NCBI GenBank assembly: GCA_001599595.1 | Contig: BCHH01000007.1 | Location: 458,574 to 522,573, forward strand | Direction: 5' to 3' | From: Beverwykella pulmonaria | Lineage: Eukaryota; Ascomycota; Dothideomycetes; Pleosporales; Melanommataceae | DNA length: 64,000 bases | Part shown: positions 34,088-45,453 of the stretch, piece by piece | Layout: every line of letters starts with the position of its first letter | Numbering within the stretch: position 1 is the stretch's first letter | Notes under the pieces: generated by a model | Told to the model about the DNA's origin: nothing | The model's input: only the letters and a program-made list of their open reading frames with translations | The model's database searches: none | Translations under genes and position numbers: made by a program

Positions 34088-35450
34088 TCACATAGGTAGT
34101 TTTTGGACGCCTCCGCGGCTCCGGATCTCCCCATGCTCGAAAAGGTCAACACAGGCTTCTATTCTCTCAAGGCCGAGCAACAATGTCTCCATCGGTACAG
34201 CATAACAAATTCTGAACCATCCGGGTTGCTTGAAATGATAGCTCGTTCCGGACGCCAGAGCGACATGTTGTTGCTGAAGAAGTTGAATGAAGTAACGCTC
34301 GTTCTTCTGCAGCTGAGCACGGCATAGCTTTGCGAACACAAAGAAACCCGAGTCGGCTTCGTGGTATGGGATATTGAGCCTGACCAGCATTGCTCGCACC
34401 AACATGTACGATGCCCGTAACTGCTTTGCCGAATGTTCGAGACCTAGCGCCATCGTCTCGCGGGTGAGCACTTGGCTTACGGCAAATTGGGTAGCAATGT
34501 TCGATACTTGTTGATGGCTCGTCAATGCTGCACTGAGGCGCACCGCGTCATTTGCTTGTGTAACTATACACCCCTGGATACATGAGAAGACTGCTAGCAA
34601 ATTTAAAACGATTACGTACTAATCTTAAGCCACTGCACCCAAAGTCTTTGCTTAGACTATAGACAACGTGTAAATTATCTTCCGGTGGCACCGTTGCTAG
34701 GATCGATTGAAACTTATTAATTGACCGAAGATATCTATCACACGAGTGAGATGAGAGGGCGTAAACTTCATCCGAGATATAGTGAAGGTTGTTTCGGTCG
34801 CAAAATCGAAATAGTTCTAGAAGCGTTTGTTGCGGGTAGCACTTCCCGAGAGGATTGTGTGGGTTGCAGACAAGAATAGCTTTGACAGGAAGCGCGCAAG
34901 TCCGTAGAGCGTCTTCGTAATAAGCAATGCTCCCAGGATTGAAAAATTCTTGAAGAGGGACATGCACTGGTAGGACGTTAACTCCAGCATGCAAACTAAG
35001 AGTAATGTCGAAGCCCGCCCAGTACGGAGTAGCAATCATGATAGCATCCCCGGGATCACATATCTGCTCTACCAGTGCTTCCAACGCATAACTTCCCCCA
35101 GCAGTAAGGACAATTTGAGAGTCGTTTACGGCGTGCATTGGTTCAAAATGCGCATTGAAGAAGGCCGCAAACGCTTGTCGTGCTTCACCGTCCCCTCCAA
35201 TCCCTGTCGAGTACGGGAGCTTCTATATGTCATAAGTATAATCCCGATGATGAAAGGTGACAATACTTACGGCGAGAACAGCTTCGTTGGGGATATGCGC
35301 AATATTTTTTGCTATGTGATTTTGCATGAAATGATTCTCTGCGATGCTGAGGTCAACAACATGTTCTTCCGCGTAAAGGCTCGAGCTGTACTGTCGCAAG
35401 AGGCCTGGTATAATCGTTTGGGTTCTTTGTTCGCAAAGTTTGGACAGCAT
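34088..35450 (-). CDS. PLP-dependent ACC-synthase-like aminotransferase (GliI/SirI-type)
   Basis: Join on the minus strand 35450-35271, 35222-34620, 34573-34088 (introns 48 and 46 nt), 422 aa. Fold-type I class I/II aminotransferase: LPYSTGIGGDGEARQAFAAF near the N-terminus, TAGGSYALEALVEQICDPGD, ATPYWAGFD, LVCNPHNPLGKCY (Asn of the pyridoxal site), YISDEVYALS (Asp-Glu-Tyr), and the PLP lysine in VVYSLSKDFGCSGLRLG, the ACC-synthase-like variant. In gliotoxin synthesis GliI is the C-S lyase that splits the Cys-derived adducts to thiols. The neighbouring GST, cyclotransferase and dipeptidase support the same role here. It is divergent from the prenyltransferase gene (407-bp spacer). Confidence 0.88.
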
Positions 35451-35857
35451 ATCAGCTTGAGTCTGTTCTCAAATCTTCTGGGAACTTCCAAGCCTCGTCA
35501 AGATTTTATTCATCGAGGTCTAAAGTTGAGCTGAGATATATAGCGTTGGACGTTCTCACCGCTGACTTTGGGGCCAGGAGCTAATGTCCGTCTCTTGTGT
35601 CGGATTTCGGGTATTATTATTTTGCCATTAACACATTCATTCTGCTTACAATAAATCTCCGCAGTCAAAACCACAATCCTTTATAACCTGCTCCTGTTAG
35701 GGCACATTCTGAAGGCGTTGAGAGCGTTAACGACATCATTCAACAGCTCCTGAGTAGCAGCCGAGCTTCGACCTCAAAGTGCCAATAGAATGACTCGAGC
35801 CGCGGGTATAATATATCGCCCACGAGTCCATGCAGACGTAGTAAGAACAGCGATTCA
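35451..35857. promoter_or_regulatory. divergent promoter region, aminotransferase / prenyltransferase
   Basis: A 407-bp spacer between head-to-head genes. It contains TCGGATTTCGG at about 35600, a near-relative but not an exact match of the TCGGN3CCGA motif associated with ETP regulators, and a TATA-like TATAATATAT near 35810. Confidence 0.4.
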
Positions 35858-37224
35858 ATGACATTGTCTTTCGCCGTGACTGACATCTCTCAGATTTTCA
35901 ATGCCAAAGCTTCCACTTTGACCACGCCTGCTGAGAGCCAAGATCTTCTTTGGCTCGATGTCTTAGCCTGGAGCCGAGATGTTGGATGGACCCTCGGGAT
36001 CATGCTTCATTTAGCTGGACATACGCTCAAGCCGACCTTAACTCAATTGAATCTTTTCTCAAGAAACATCGCATCGGACCTAGGCCCTCACCCCGAACAT
36101 AGGTTTGGCCAAGATGCTTGGAAAAGCTTCATGACAGATGATCATACGCCCATCGAGCTTAGTTGGAATTGGTCTGCATCACAGAAGTCTCCAACGGTGC
36201 GATACTCGGTGGACCCAGTTCCAGATCTCACTGAACATGGATCGTCGTTATTCAATACAGACACAAGCAGAATTGTCCTGGAAAAGATGCTTAGATTTGC
36301 ACCAGGCTCTAACACCAACTTGTACTACTACATGGCTGGCAAGCTCACAGTACACCAGGAGGAGTTATCGCCCGCATTGATAGAAACTGCAGGATACCCG
36401 AAGTCGCAGCAGTTTCTTGCATTCGACATCGAAGAGGAGACTGTCCTGCCGAAGGCCTATTTTCTTCCGCACTGGAAAGCTTACAAAGAAAACGTATCCA
36501 CTCTTCAGATCATGGAGTCCGTCATATACGACCTACCCAACTTTGATCCCCAAATGAGGATAGCTTGGAGCCTTGTCGCAGAATACATAAATTCCCAAAA
36601 GGACGATGTTCCCGAGATTGAAATTGTGGCGATTGATTGCATCAATCCCTTAAAGTCACGTATCAAGATCTATCTTCGGCGCCGGCAGACAAACTTTGCT
36701 AGTGTCAGGGAAATGATGACCCTCGGAGGCAGATTGCCTCGAATACCAGAAACTTGCCTTGCATCTCTACGAAAGTTGTGGTGCTCCGTACTCGATCTAA
36801 ACAACGCCGAAGCCAGTCTTCCTTCGGTAACTCATCGAACGGCTGGAATTCTCTACTATATGGAGCTCAAGTTTGGAAGATCATTTCCTAAGCCGAAGGT
36901 ATATATACCGGTCAGGCATTATGGTGAGAGCGATCTTGGAATAGCTCGCGGTCTATCTGAATATCTACAAGACCGCGGAAAGTATTTTGCGAATGGAGAC
37001 ACCTATTTGTCAGGCGTTCAGAGAATTTGGTACGTTCAGGAACTCTCAAGGTTGGTAACAAGTCTGCTAACTTCGCAATCATAAGCACTCCTGGAGACTT
37101 AGCGTGCGGTCGCGGCTTTCACACATACATTTCGGCGGCCATAGAAGGTAACGATCTAAATGTAACATCGTACATTAAACCACCAATAAGGCTCCGGCCT
37201 CACTCCGAGCTAAAGGAGTCATGA
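35858..37224 (+). CDS. DMATS-type aromatic prenyltransferase (SirD-like)
   Basis: Join 35858-37029 and 37086-37224 (56-nt intron GTACGT...ATAAG), 436 aa, normal for fungal DMATS enzymes (400-470). ABBA-fold landmarks: a WLDVLAWSRDVGWTLGIMLH N-terminal helix region, PIELSWNW (Glu at the site that deprotonates the acceptor in FgaPT2-like enzymes), KAYFLPHWKA (Lys and Tyr of the diphosphate pocket), SRIKIYLRRRQTNFASVREM (Arg/Lys-Tyr set), and GRGFHTYISAAIEG near the C-terminus. It transfers a dimethylallyl group to an aromatic amino acid or its diketopiperazine. In sirodesmin synthesis SirD O-prenylates tyrosine, and the cluster context suggests a similar first step. The acceptor cannot be read from the sequence. 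Confidence 0.88.
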
Positions 37225-37804
37225 TGGTCTAGCCGTTGTTTTCCGATCGTCAATTACTCAGCCGGAGCATTTTCTATTCAAATTTCTTTCATGTCGGCCG
37301 TGGGTCGCATGATGAGTCACCTCTATGTTTGCTTTCACTATCTTGGCAGGCTTCTAGCGTGCTTGAAAAACTATGGTTATTTCTTCGGTAGCTCCTCTGT
37401 AGAATCAATATACGACCAAAATCAATCTCTCTATCGACTTCATTTCACCACGACACTTTAGAATATCATGAGAGAAAATTCAAATAGGAAAACCTTCGAT
37501 CCGACTCTCTTGTGCGGGAAAGCTTTCCCCACTCGCAGTATAGCCGCTCTGAAGAATTTTATGATGCACGATTTCCTTGCCCGACGTACTCGACAAGCAT
37601 CGGACTCTATTTCGGCTCGGGGGCTCACAATCATTACGCCGCGTCAATGTCAAGCATCGGTCGGCCACCGTCGAAAATCATCGACAAGATTCCACTTGCA
37701 CACGTCTGGGGTGTGGCATCCGTGGAACCAGCCGTGTTTGAAAAAACTGCTGTTTCGCCTCTGCTGAAGCTTCTATGTGTAATAGGTCGAACGTTTTATT
37801 GACC
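37225..37804. other. intergenic region
   Basis: 580 bp between prenyltransferase and P450. Overlapping open stretches at 37468-37802 have no recognisable product. TCGGCCACCGT at about 37660 differs by one base from TCGGN3CCGA. Otherwise nothing is seen. Confidence 0.4.
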
Positions 37805-39464
37805 ATGATACCTCAAGTTACATTCTTCTTCCTCGCAATCTCGATATTGAAAGCCTTTTCCATCCAGATCTGCGAACACTTCATAAATGTGAGCAACAAC
37901 TAATTGCTCGTGATCAACCTTCTTCAACTCTACAACTTTATATATACTTACTCATAATCTAGGTCTACTTAGGTTTGAGGCACCCAATCCAAGATCACAA
38001 TGGCCGGCGGATACCAACTATCCCGTGGAAATGGCCAAACGGGCAAATGGCCGACAAATTCCTTTGCGGCAGGCTAGCTAGCCAGGAGTGGAGAAAATAC
38101 GGACCTGTGTACAGGATCTGGGCTGGTTTAACCCCTGAGGTGTATGCATTATGCCAGGGTGATAATTCGGGTAGATAACTGACGCTCGTATAGCGTAATC
38201 ACGTCGCCGCGAGATGTGCGAGAGTTTTTTTCAGATACGATGCCCCACAACAAATCGCGTTCGAGCAACGGAGGGTGGTTCTTCCATGAGATGCTTGGAG
38301 ATTGCTTGGGCTTGGTAAATGGTGTGGAATGGAAAAGGTTGAGATCGACTCTAGATCTAGCATTCAGCCTTCAGTCAATCAAAGCGATGGACCTCGCAGT
38401 GTACAACTCTGCATCATCTTTCATAGAACGGTTGCTACCAACAACAGGTAATGATTCTGTTGCCATATCTTCAACAAGGTTCTCGCGTTATGCAATATTT
38501 TGTACTGCAGAGGCTCTGTATGGCGAGATGACTGAGAGTGAAAAAGATGAATTATGGAACCTGGGGCAGCAGCATTTAGAATTGATGCAATACGTTCTTT
38601 TGGGAGGAAGATTCCGCTACACCGCTCTCAAATTTCTTATAAGAGATGGCTATAAACTCGACAACTTTAGCAAGGCATGGAAAGAATTCAATATCAAAAT
38701 GTACGACACTCGGGCAGCCCAAGGTCCCGAGACTACTTTCGCATCACTCTGGAAAAAAATTGGACACGGTCAATTATCTCAGTCAAGCGTCTTGCACACA
38801 TTAAGCGAAGTCCTCTTTGCAAATTTGGACGTCACCTCCCACGTCTTAGCGTGGTTTGTTACGAACCTCTCACAGAATCCCGGGATACAATCCACCATTC
38901 TCCAAGAGAGCCGTAGCTTCATTCATAGTCCAGTCGCCGTTGTGGAGTACGTGTTCAAGAAGAACACGTTACTGGGTAGGAGCTTCATGGAGTCTATTCG
39001 TCTCCGACCCTTCACCGCATTTTCCATTCCAGAATCTTCCACTAAGGCCAAGTGCTTTCATGGCTTCCAGGTCCCAGCGGATACTTCAGTTGTAGTTGAT
39101 ACCAACTCGATCAATATTATCAATTCGTTTTGGGGGGAAAACCCTCAAGACTTTGTCCCAGAGCGCTTTCGGAGTCTTACGAACCCAGAGGTAAGTGTAT
39201 CATGATTTTTGTGTTTGGGGTGTAGCTAATGTCTAATAGCTCCGTTATAACCTCTTCGCTTTCGGTTTTGGTGCACGGAAATGTCAAGGACAGTACTTCG
39301 CTCATCTGATGATAAAGACGTTCATTCTGCTTCTTATACACCGATTCGAGTTGGCACTGATTGATATGGAGGAAGCATTACATGATGGTAATGGTTCGAG
39401 CAAGGGAAACTGGGTCCCTGGATTGGATACACATATACTACTACGAGTTCGGAAGAGCGATTGA
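37805..39464 (+). CDS. cytochrome P450 monooxygenase
   Basis: Join 37805-37888, about 37963-38141, 38194-39190 and 39240-39464, 494 aa. N-terminal hydrophobic anchor (VTFFFLAISILKAF), PIPWKWP-like proline region, I-helix EVLFANLDVTSHVLAW (ANLDVT in place of the usual AGxDTT), K-helix ESIRLRPF (ExxR), PERF, and heme loop FGFGARKCQG with Cys about residue 435. Microsomal heme-thiolate oxygenase. The ANLDVT-type I-helix recalls the GliC/SirC group that oxidises the diketopiperazine alpha carbon before glutathione addition, but that link is from memory of the family. Intact. Confidence 0.88.
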
Positions 39465-39568
39465 TATGGGCATTCTTACGATCTGTTTCTGAGTTTAAAT
39501 AGTTCCCATGGCCATGCTAAACATTGCATCAAGGATCGCCTTGCATCCTGATTTCCGGTATATTGTAT

Positions 39569-41231
39569 CTAACTAGTCGATTTCTCGTCCTTCTCGTGAA
39601 CTAATTCAGCCTCAATAATGGGTTCTGCTGAGACCACTTCCTCTTTGACCTTCATCGACTTCCACTCCACGCCACAAGCAGCAGCTAGCGATGCACAGGT
39701 CAAAGCAAGAGCAACGAAAAATGTTCTCATCACGGCGTCTTTGTAGACTTGAAATACTCGAGGGAGCTCCTGTGATGTAAATAGTTCCGGGAGGTTCGTT
39801 GCACCAGCTTGAAACATAGTGCTGACGGCTACGTCTGGAAAAATGGAATGAATAACAGCGATTTCATTTTGGAAGATGCTTTGAGACACAGCGACAAAAA
39901 TTGCACCACCGAGCATCTGTGATAGGCTGATAAGGGCCACGCCAGCAGGAATATCGGGACCAGCCAGTACGGTCTGAACAACGAGCATGGGTTGTTGCAA
40001 ACCAAAACCTATGCCGAAACCAAGAAGGGCCTGGTAGCCTATCCAAGAACTTGACTTTGAGTCGATGCCCAAGGTGGTGAGCAAGCCAGCTCCAACCGAA
40101 GACAAGATCGCACCAGCGATCATGCAAGGATTGGTGTAGCCAAGAAAGTTTGTGAGGAAACCCGCTATTACAGACATAATGACAAATCCGAGAATGAGAG
40201 GCGTGAGCATGACACCAGATCGCAATGCAGAGGCATGTCGAATAGCTTGAAAATATATCGGCAAGTATGTGACAGCAACAATCATTGCTGCGGACGAACA
40301 AGCTGCGAACAGGATTGCGAACCAGATGCTTCGATTGTGGACCACGCCGCGGGAGACGGTCGCGGGGACTGGCATCCAGCGTTCAATACCAATTGACGCA
40401 ATGAATAAGAACCCAGAAACAACAAGTAAAGCAATAACAGTTGCACTGTTCCAGGACTTGGACTGACCGCCGAGTTGAAGGGCCAGAATTAGGCATATCA
40501 GCGATGCAAGATTGACTGTAATCCCAACGATGTTGAATTGTTTGACCTTGTTCCAGAGACTCGTGGCATCCGTGTCGGATTTTGTGCCCTTAACACACAG
40601 CCCAACGGCAACCATGGTGAAAGCACCAAGGGGGACATTGATGCCGAAACACCAGCGCCAGGTGCTTTTGTCCGCAAGCGCCCCTCCAATGAATGGTCCT
40701 GCAATACTGGCCAGTCCGAAAACGCCAGATATAACACCAAGCAGGCCAGCTCGTTTCTCTAATGGCGCTGATTCTGCCAGAATCAGCACTGCTCCCGACA
40801 TCAAGCCCGCAGCGCCGAGGCCAGAGATAGCACGACCAAGAATGAGCGCAATGGAGTTCGGTGCCGCTGCACAGACGATTGATCCAATATTAAATATCAG
40901 CAGCGCCACAAGATAGACGTGCTTGATCGGCGCCAACGTGTAGGCCTTTCCGTATACGAGCTGAAAGGTCGCGGTAGTGAGGAGGTAGACGGACGTCCAC
41001 CAACCTACATCGTTGAGAGCATGAAACTCATCCGAGATAACTGGGACGGCGGTTGCGATGACGGTTTGATCCTACGAAGACGTTAGCTAGAGCGTTTTTC
41101 TATTCCGTGAAAAGCAAGTTTACCAATCCGGTTAGGAACACAGCGATGCATAGCGTAGCAACAATGGCGGTCAATTTGATCGGTCCTGGATATTCGGACG
41201 GAGCGCTCTCAGGTGACTGGATAGATGCCAT
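39569..41231 (-). CDS. MFS (DHA14-type) efflux transporter
   Basis: Join on the minus strand 41231-41124 and 41071-39569 (52-nt intron), 536 aa. Around 14 membrane segments. Motifs of the drug:H+ antiporter family: LDQTVIATAVPVI (motif D1) across the intron, GRAISGLGAAGLMSGAVLIL (motif A/B region), RAGLLGVISGVFGLASIAGP (motif C-like) and GPFIGGALADKSTWRWCFGI. Polar C-terminus ends in a Lys/Glu-rich tail. Expected in the plasma membrane, exporting the cluster product (GliA role) and giving self-protection. The start at 41231 is preferred over an upstream ATG at 41333 because it gives the normal short N-terminus before helix 1. Divergent from the cyclotransferase gene. Confidence 0.9.
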
Positions 41232-41484
41232 TTGGAACGGTGGATTGTAGAAACAGGTAGCACCTGCAATGGGCCTAAACTTGGCTAAAGCGTGGCCGAT
41301 GCCGCCAGTGAAAGGCCGGCATGTCAAAGCCACCAGAAAAGAATAGTATGCCGAGCGGCGATCTATCGAAAAACCGGAGTTCTAAGTCATGGAATGAATC
41401 GCCGATTTGCCTCCCAAGGTTTAGGCAGGCGGCTCAAATATACCGGCGAGGTAGGAATCAATCGCTTGGACCCCATTTTCCGAT

Positions 41485-42315
41485 ATGGCTGATTATGGGT
41501 CTCAGCATGCTGACTGGTACTTTGCATACGGCTCGAACATGTCATGGGAAGTTTTGGCCCGCCGCCGAGGCATCGAACCGCTCGAAGTACGCACCGCATT
41601 GATACCAAACTATTGCCTCTGCTTTCATGTGCCAGGGATGCCATACACTGAGCCTGCGATGGCAGGCATTCGCCTCAGGCGGGCAGAGAACGAGCAGGCC
41701 GTGTGCGGCGTAGCATACCTACTGACGCATTGGGACCTTGCGCGGCTAATAGAGAGTGAAGGGTAAGCGCCATCCAGAACATCGGAACACGCGGGTACAA
41801 CTAACCCTGTCTGCAATAAAGCGGTGGTATTGCTTATCTGCCAGTACAACTGTGTGCAGGTTCCTTCGCACGGGACGAGAATTTCCATGTCTTTGCATTA
41901 GTTGCGCGGCGGCCCGTCACCCAAGGCAGAGAAGGTCTGCCGTCCGCCCGATACATGGTCAGATCTTGACCCCTGCATAAATATAGCGCCCCTAATTTCA
42001 TCTCAGAAGCTGCTGCTCCAAGGGGCCAGAGAACATCAGCTGCCTGAGGATTACATCAATGAGCTGGAACGGCAACCAATATTCCAACCAGGCAACACAT
42101 GGCGATGGCAATGTGGGCGATGGGCTTTCAATCAAATATGGCAGCGTATGAGTGGTCTGATTCAGAGAGGCGTAAAGCATTATCGAGATGAAGCTGGACA
42201 AGTCCCTTCCTGGTTCCTTGTCGGATTCGACTGTCTTCGGTTTCTCATGTGGGCTCACCACGATTATCTGCACCAGCTTGTATGGGGCCGAGGCGATGGA
42301 CGTGATCAGATGTGA
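41485..42315 (+). CDS. gamma-glutamylcyclotransferase (GliK-type)
   Basis: Join 41485-41762, 41822-41957 and 42007-42315 (introns 59 and 49 nt), 240 aa. Signature YFAYGSNMS near residue 12 (the gamma-glutamyl-binding loop of the GGCT fold), GVAYLLTHWDLARLIESEG with the catalytic-site Glu, and a C-terminal helix set (EDYINELERQP...). It removes the gamma-glutamyl groups of the glutathione adducts as 5-oxoproline, as GliK does in gliotoxin synthesis. Its stop lies 7 bp from that of the dipeptidase gene on the other strand, so the two are tightly convergent. Intact. Confidence 0.88.
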
Positions 42316-42322
42316 ATGCTTA

Positions 42323-43724
42323 TCACATAGCTTTCGGATATGTGCGTTGAATCAACTCTCGAAAGTCCTGGTCCCACATATAGGGAATCTGGTCCTCCAA
42401 AACCGCCTCGTTCTGGCTGGCGCGCTCAGCGTGGAGTTCAACCTCTTTGAGAACTCTGATTATGTTCATGCCAATGATCTTCTCAATATCGGGCGTAGCG
42501 ATTCCTTTTCGAAGCATTTCAGCCACGAGATGCGCGTAATTTGAAACGTCTTCTAAGCCCTGTGCTGCCTTGAACATACCATCATAGTCCGAGCCTATTC
42601 CTACGTGATCGTAACCTATCTTTCCACCAATGTACATTATGTGGTCGATAACATCGTGGATGTTGGCGCTGTCTTGTTCCTGGTTCACTAAACTTGGGAC
42701 GAATGTGACCATTACAATGCCACGGTTCTCTTTGATTTTGTGAAGAGCTGCGTCGCTAACGTTCCGTTCGGTAGGCACGAGAGATGCACTGGGAAGAATC
42801 AGCAATCAATCGAGCTCCCCAACGCAATTCACATACGCGCAAGAATGTGTGTAAGCCACGGGGGCTGCAGAAAGGCGTAGAACGGCAAGCGCTGCATCAT
42901 TACTCGCATGCGACAAGTCGATCAGCCTGACAATTAGTCCGCGCTCAGGCAGGAAAGAGACCCAAAGACTTGCATGCCGAGCCTGTTCATTTCCTGAACC
43001 ATGTCTTTCCCTCTGGCGGAAATTCCACCATGTCGCTTTTCAAGGGATGTCTTCGAGGAGTCAGTGACAACTAAGCGGAGCCAGAAGGCAATGCGTTGAG
43101 TGACAGACCGCGCTATCGGCGTGCATATTGGACTCGCTGTGGACCAGAGTAACATAGCGGACACCAAGTTTGTGGTACATGCGCAGGACACTGCTGCTGT
43201 CGGCGACTTGGTGAAGTCCCTCGACGCCAATGAGGCAGGCAAACTTACCGTTGTTGAAGATGCGCAGAACATCGTCTGCGCGATCAACAAGCTCCCAGGT
43301 GTCAGCATACAAGTTAACCATGCGATGTATTAAGTCGATCTGTTGCAGCGTGTCCCGTACTGCCCTACAGTCAATGTCGGGGTGTTCAAGCTCACGAGTT
43401 CTGTTTCAGGTAGTGAGCGTCTAGATTCCGTATTGAGCTGTCAGACTCACCTAGGCATAAATGCGCTCATAAACGCACCACCTGATCGGCCTTGCTTGAG
43501 CCTCCGCATGTCGACATGGCCTACTAAGTTCACATCCGTGCGAAACCGGCTATCCAGACGATTTTGGTAGTAGGCGCGGATGAGGTGTGGCCAGTCATTG
43601 TGTCCATCTGCAACGTTCACAATGCTGCGCGATTGAGAAAGAAAGAGAGCTCAGACTCACCTATCAGTGGTACTCTCTTCATGATGTGCAGGGCCTCTGC
43701 GAGAGTGCTGGTGATGTCGGGCAT
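42323..43724 (-). CDS. membrane (renal) dipeptidase, zinc-dependent (GliJ/SirJ-type)
   Basis: Multi-exon minus-strand gene, about 400 aa, with ATG at 43724 and first exons 43724-43661, 43607-43451 and 43400 onward. Peptidase M19 motifs: LIDGHNDWPHLIRAYYQN (HxD zinc ligands, formed across intron 1), GVEGLHQVADSSSVLRMYHK (bridging Glu), LGVRYVTLVHS, LIDLSHAS, THSCA and HVGIGSDYDGM. By homology to GliJ/SirJ it removes the glycine of Cys-Gly adducts after the cyclotransferase has taken glutamate. The middle exons between about 43000 and 43080 are inferred from frame continuity (GTCTGT donor is weak). It ends convergently against the cyclotransferase gene. Confidence 0.85.
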
Positions 43725-43771
43725 AGCTAACACAGCGCTCCAAGTCTGCAATACAACCACGGTTTTCATGT

Positions 43772-43893
43772 AGAGCCGGCACTTAGGAGTAATTGAAGCA
43801 ATAAGATTCTTCTGGTCATTCGTGGGGAAGACACAGCTTTTGTTGGCTCGTACTGCCACTCGGCAGATATACGTGCATTTAGCTGCGGATACA
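43772..43893 (+). repeat. dispersed repeat, copy 2 (partner at 14.2 kb)
   Basis: Same word order as 14183-14310 (GGCACTTAGGAGTAATTG, TCATTCGTGGGGAAGACA, GGCAGATATACGTGCAT). Lies just upstream of the dipeptidase gene. Confidence 0.6.
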
Positions 43894-44379
43894 CCCCTCT
43901 TCTATGAATGAAGGAGTAACGTCGCAGGGGCTACTGTGGCAATTGGTTCGTGCATAGAATGACTATGAAGTGTAATCTTTTATGTAAATTACATACAAAT
44001 GATCATCAAATCAACATTCCTACCTTGATGCAGTCACTACTTTGTATGCCATTCATTGGCTTGGATAGCTGTCCAGCAGCGCTCTTTCATAGATGAGATA
44101 TAATTCTTTTAGTCCTTAATTAAACCCTTATCCTACTCTTTCTTGAGGTCTTGCCTCACCTCAGTATTAGTCTTTGGAAAGCGCTTTGATACCCTCCATT
44201 TTAGTGAATTGGCCGGCCACCACACCTTCCTTATACCTGGCTCTATTTCAACAGCAGTAGTCGCCTTTAATCAGTAAATGGAGGCTGCATCCTCTATTAA
44301 AATAAGGACTCTATTTGAGTACTGCTTGTAGAGCTCCTAGTACGCTAACACTAGAGTTAGGATATGCCTAACGTACCGT

Positions 44380-44790
44380 GGTGGAGTAAAGTAATGTGTG
44401 ACGATACTATACATCGCCAGCTCCGGAAGGCCCTCAGGCAGGCCACGGGCCAGCCATGGGTCAGTCACGGGTCCTCCACATGATCCTGTGACTTCGATAG
44501 AATCACGTGACCGCGCGGGAGTATATAGTCTTCTCGACGTTCCTAAGTTATCATCAAGGATTCATCTCAATACAATCATACACCTACATTCAAGCTTCCT
44601 ACTTACGAAAACCCTCGTATAATGATATAGAAATCAGGAGGGTCAAGAGCGACTCGCAACCATGCGATGTCCGAAGCAGCAATGCACTGAGACAGGAAGA
44701 TCAAATATCTCGAGTGACGTTCACAAAGCAGATGAGATATGACAGCAGACTGTTGCAGTTTTGTTGTATCTATCTACCGATGTAAGCTGG
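44380..44790 (+). repeat. dispersed repeat family C (copy 2), interrupted by a solo LTR
   Basis: Matches 30685-30850: GTGGTGGAGTAAAG before, and GATATAGAAATCAGGAGGGT after, the inserted LTR (44397-44619). Continues with GCGATGTCCGAAGCAGCAATG shared with 61135-61160. Confidence 0.65.
44397..44619 (+). mobile_element. solo LTR, family B (copy 2)
   Basis: Begins TGTGACGATACTATACATCGCC and ends CCTCGTA, 223 bp. Flanked by the 5-bp repeat TAATG (44392-44396 and 44620-44624), which restores the uninterrupted repeat-C sequence seen at 30.7 kb. Homologous, in opposite orientation, to 21006-21280. Confidence 0.8.
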
Positions 44791-45453
44791 AGTGTGGAGG
44801 AAAGAGTTGTCAAGATGTGTATTGTATGTGATGTATGTACAGCTGATATATATATATGACGGACTGATTAGTCAGTGGCATATCCACGTGACATTATGGT
44901 GTCCTCGGCTTACAACCGAAGGAAATATATGTATGTGCTGAAAGATAGAAGAATGATCGTGGTCCCGCCCCTCTCGGGTCCTGTTCGTGTGTTCATTGTC
45001 GGTGGTTGAGGTGTCGGCTGCCAGATCATTGTTTGATTTTGCCGTTGAAACTACATGTCCCCTCGATGATGGGTGTTAAATAGGCGTATTTAGTATAGGT
45101 GGTCGACCTTTGGGCTTTGTAGGAGTTTCTTGTTCTTGAAGGCATCTAGAAACTGTTGGCTGAGGGACTCTAAGCTGGCTAGCAATTATAGCTTGTTTCC
45201 ATCTAAGCTCTGATAGTGCATGGATTTTGACGTGCTCCTTGTAAGTAAGTTGACAGTGAGGTCAGGGTGCTTTAGCATGACCGCAGATGACCACCCTAGA
45301 TAAGTTACAAGCTTCACGTTACTTCCACGCACGGGCCATGGTCCCTGCGACGCTACTCATTCATTCATGGGAGGGGGCTGTAATAATGCCCGGCACGGCT
45401 CGGACCGCTACCTAACCCGTGATTACTACTACTGTAAGGCTTGGCTACGTCGC

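Larger units (their letters stand above)
44030..45240 (-). pseudogene. Tc1/mariner transposase relic split by later insertions
   Basis: The minus strand at 45240-45070 reads a Tc1/mariner helix-turn-helix (IHALSELRWKQAIIASQLRV, then PQPTVSRCLQEQETPTKPKGRPP). The C-terminal part appears at 44330-44030 on the same strand (RVLILIEDAAS, KVWWPANS, KRFPKTNTEVRQDLKKE, MKERCWTAIQANEWHTK). The middle is replaced by repeat family C and a solo LTR. Stops (TGA, TAG, TAA) and loss of the last catalytic Asp context show it is inactive. Confidence 0.65.

Noticed and set aside
37468..37802. Small genes between the prenyltransferase and the P450
   Set aside because: Three overlapping open stretches on both strands with no domain, no splice support and no similarity I recognise.
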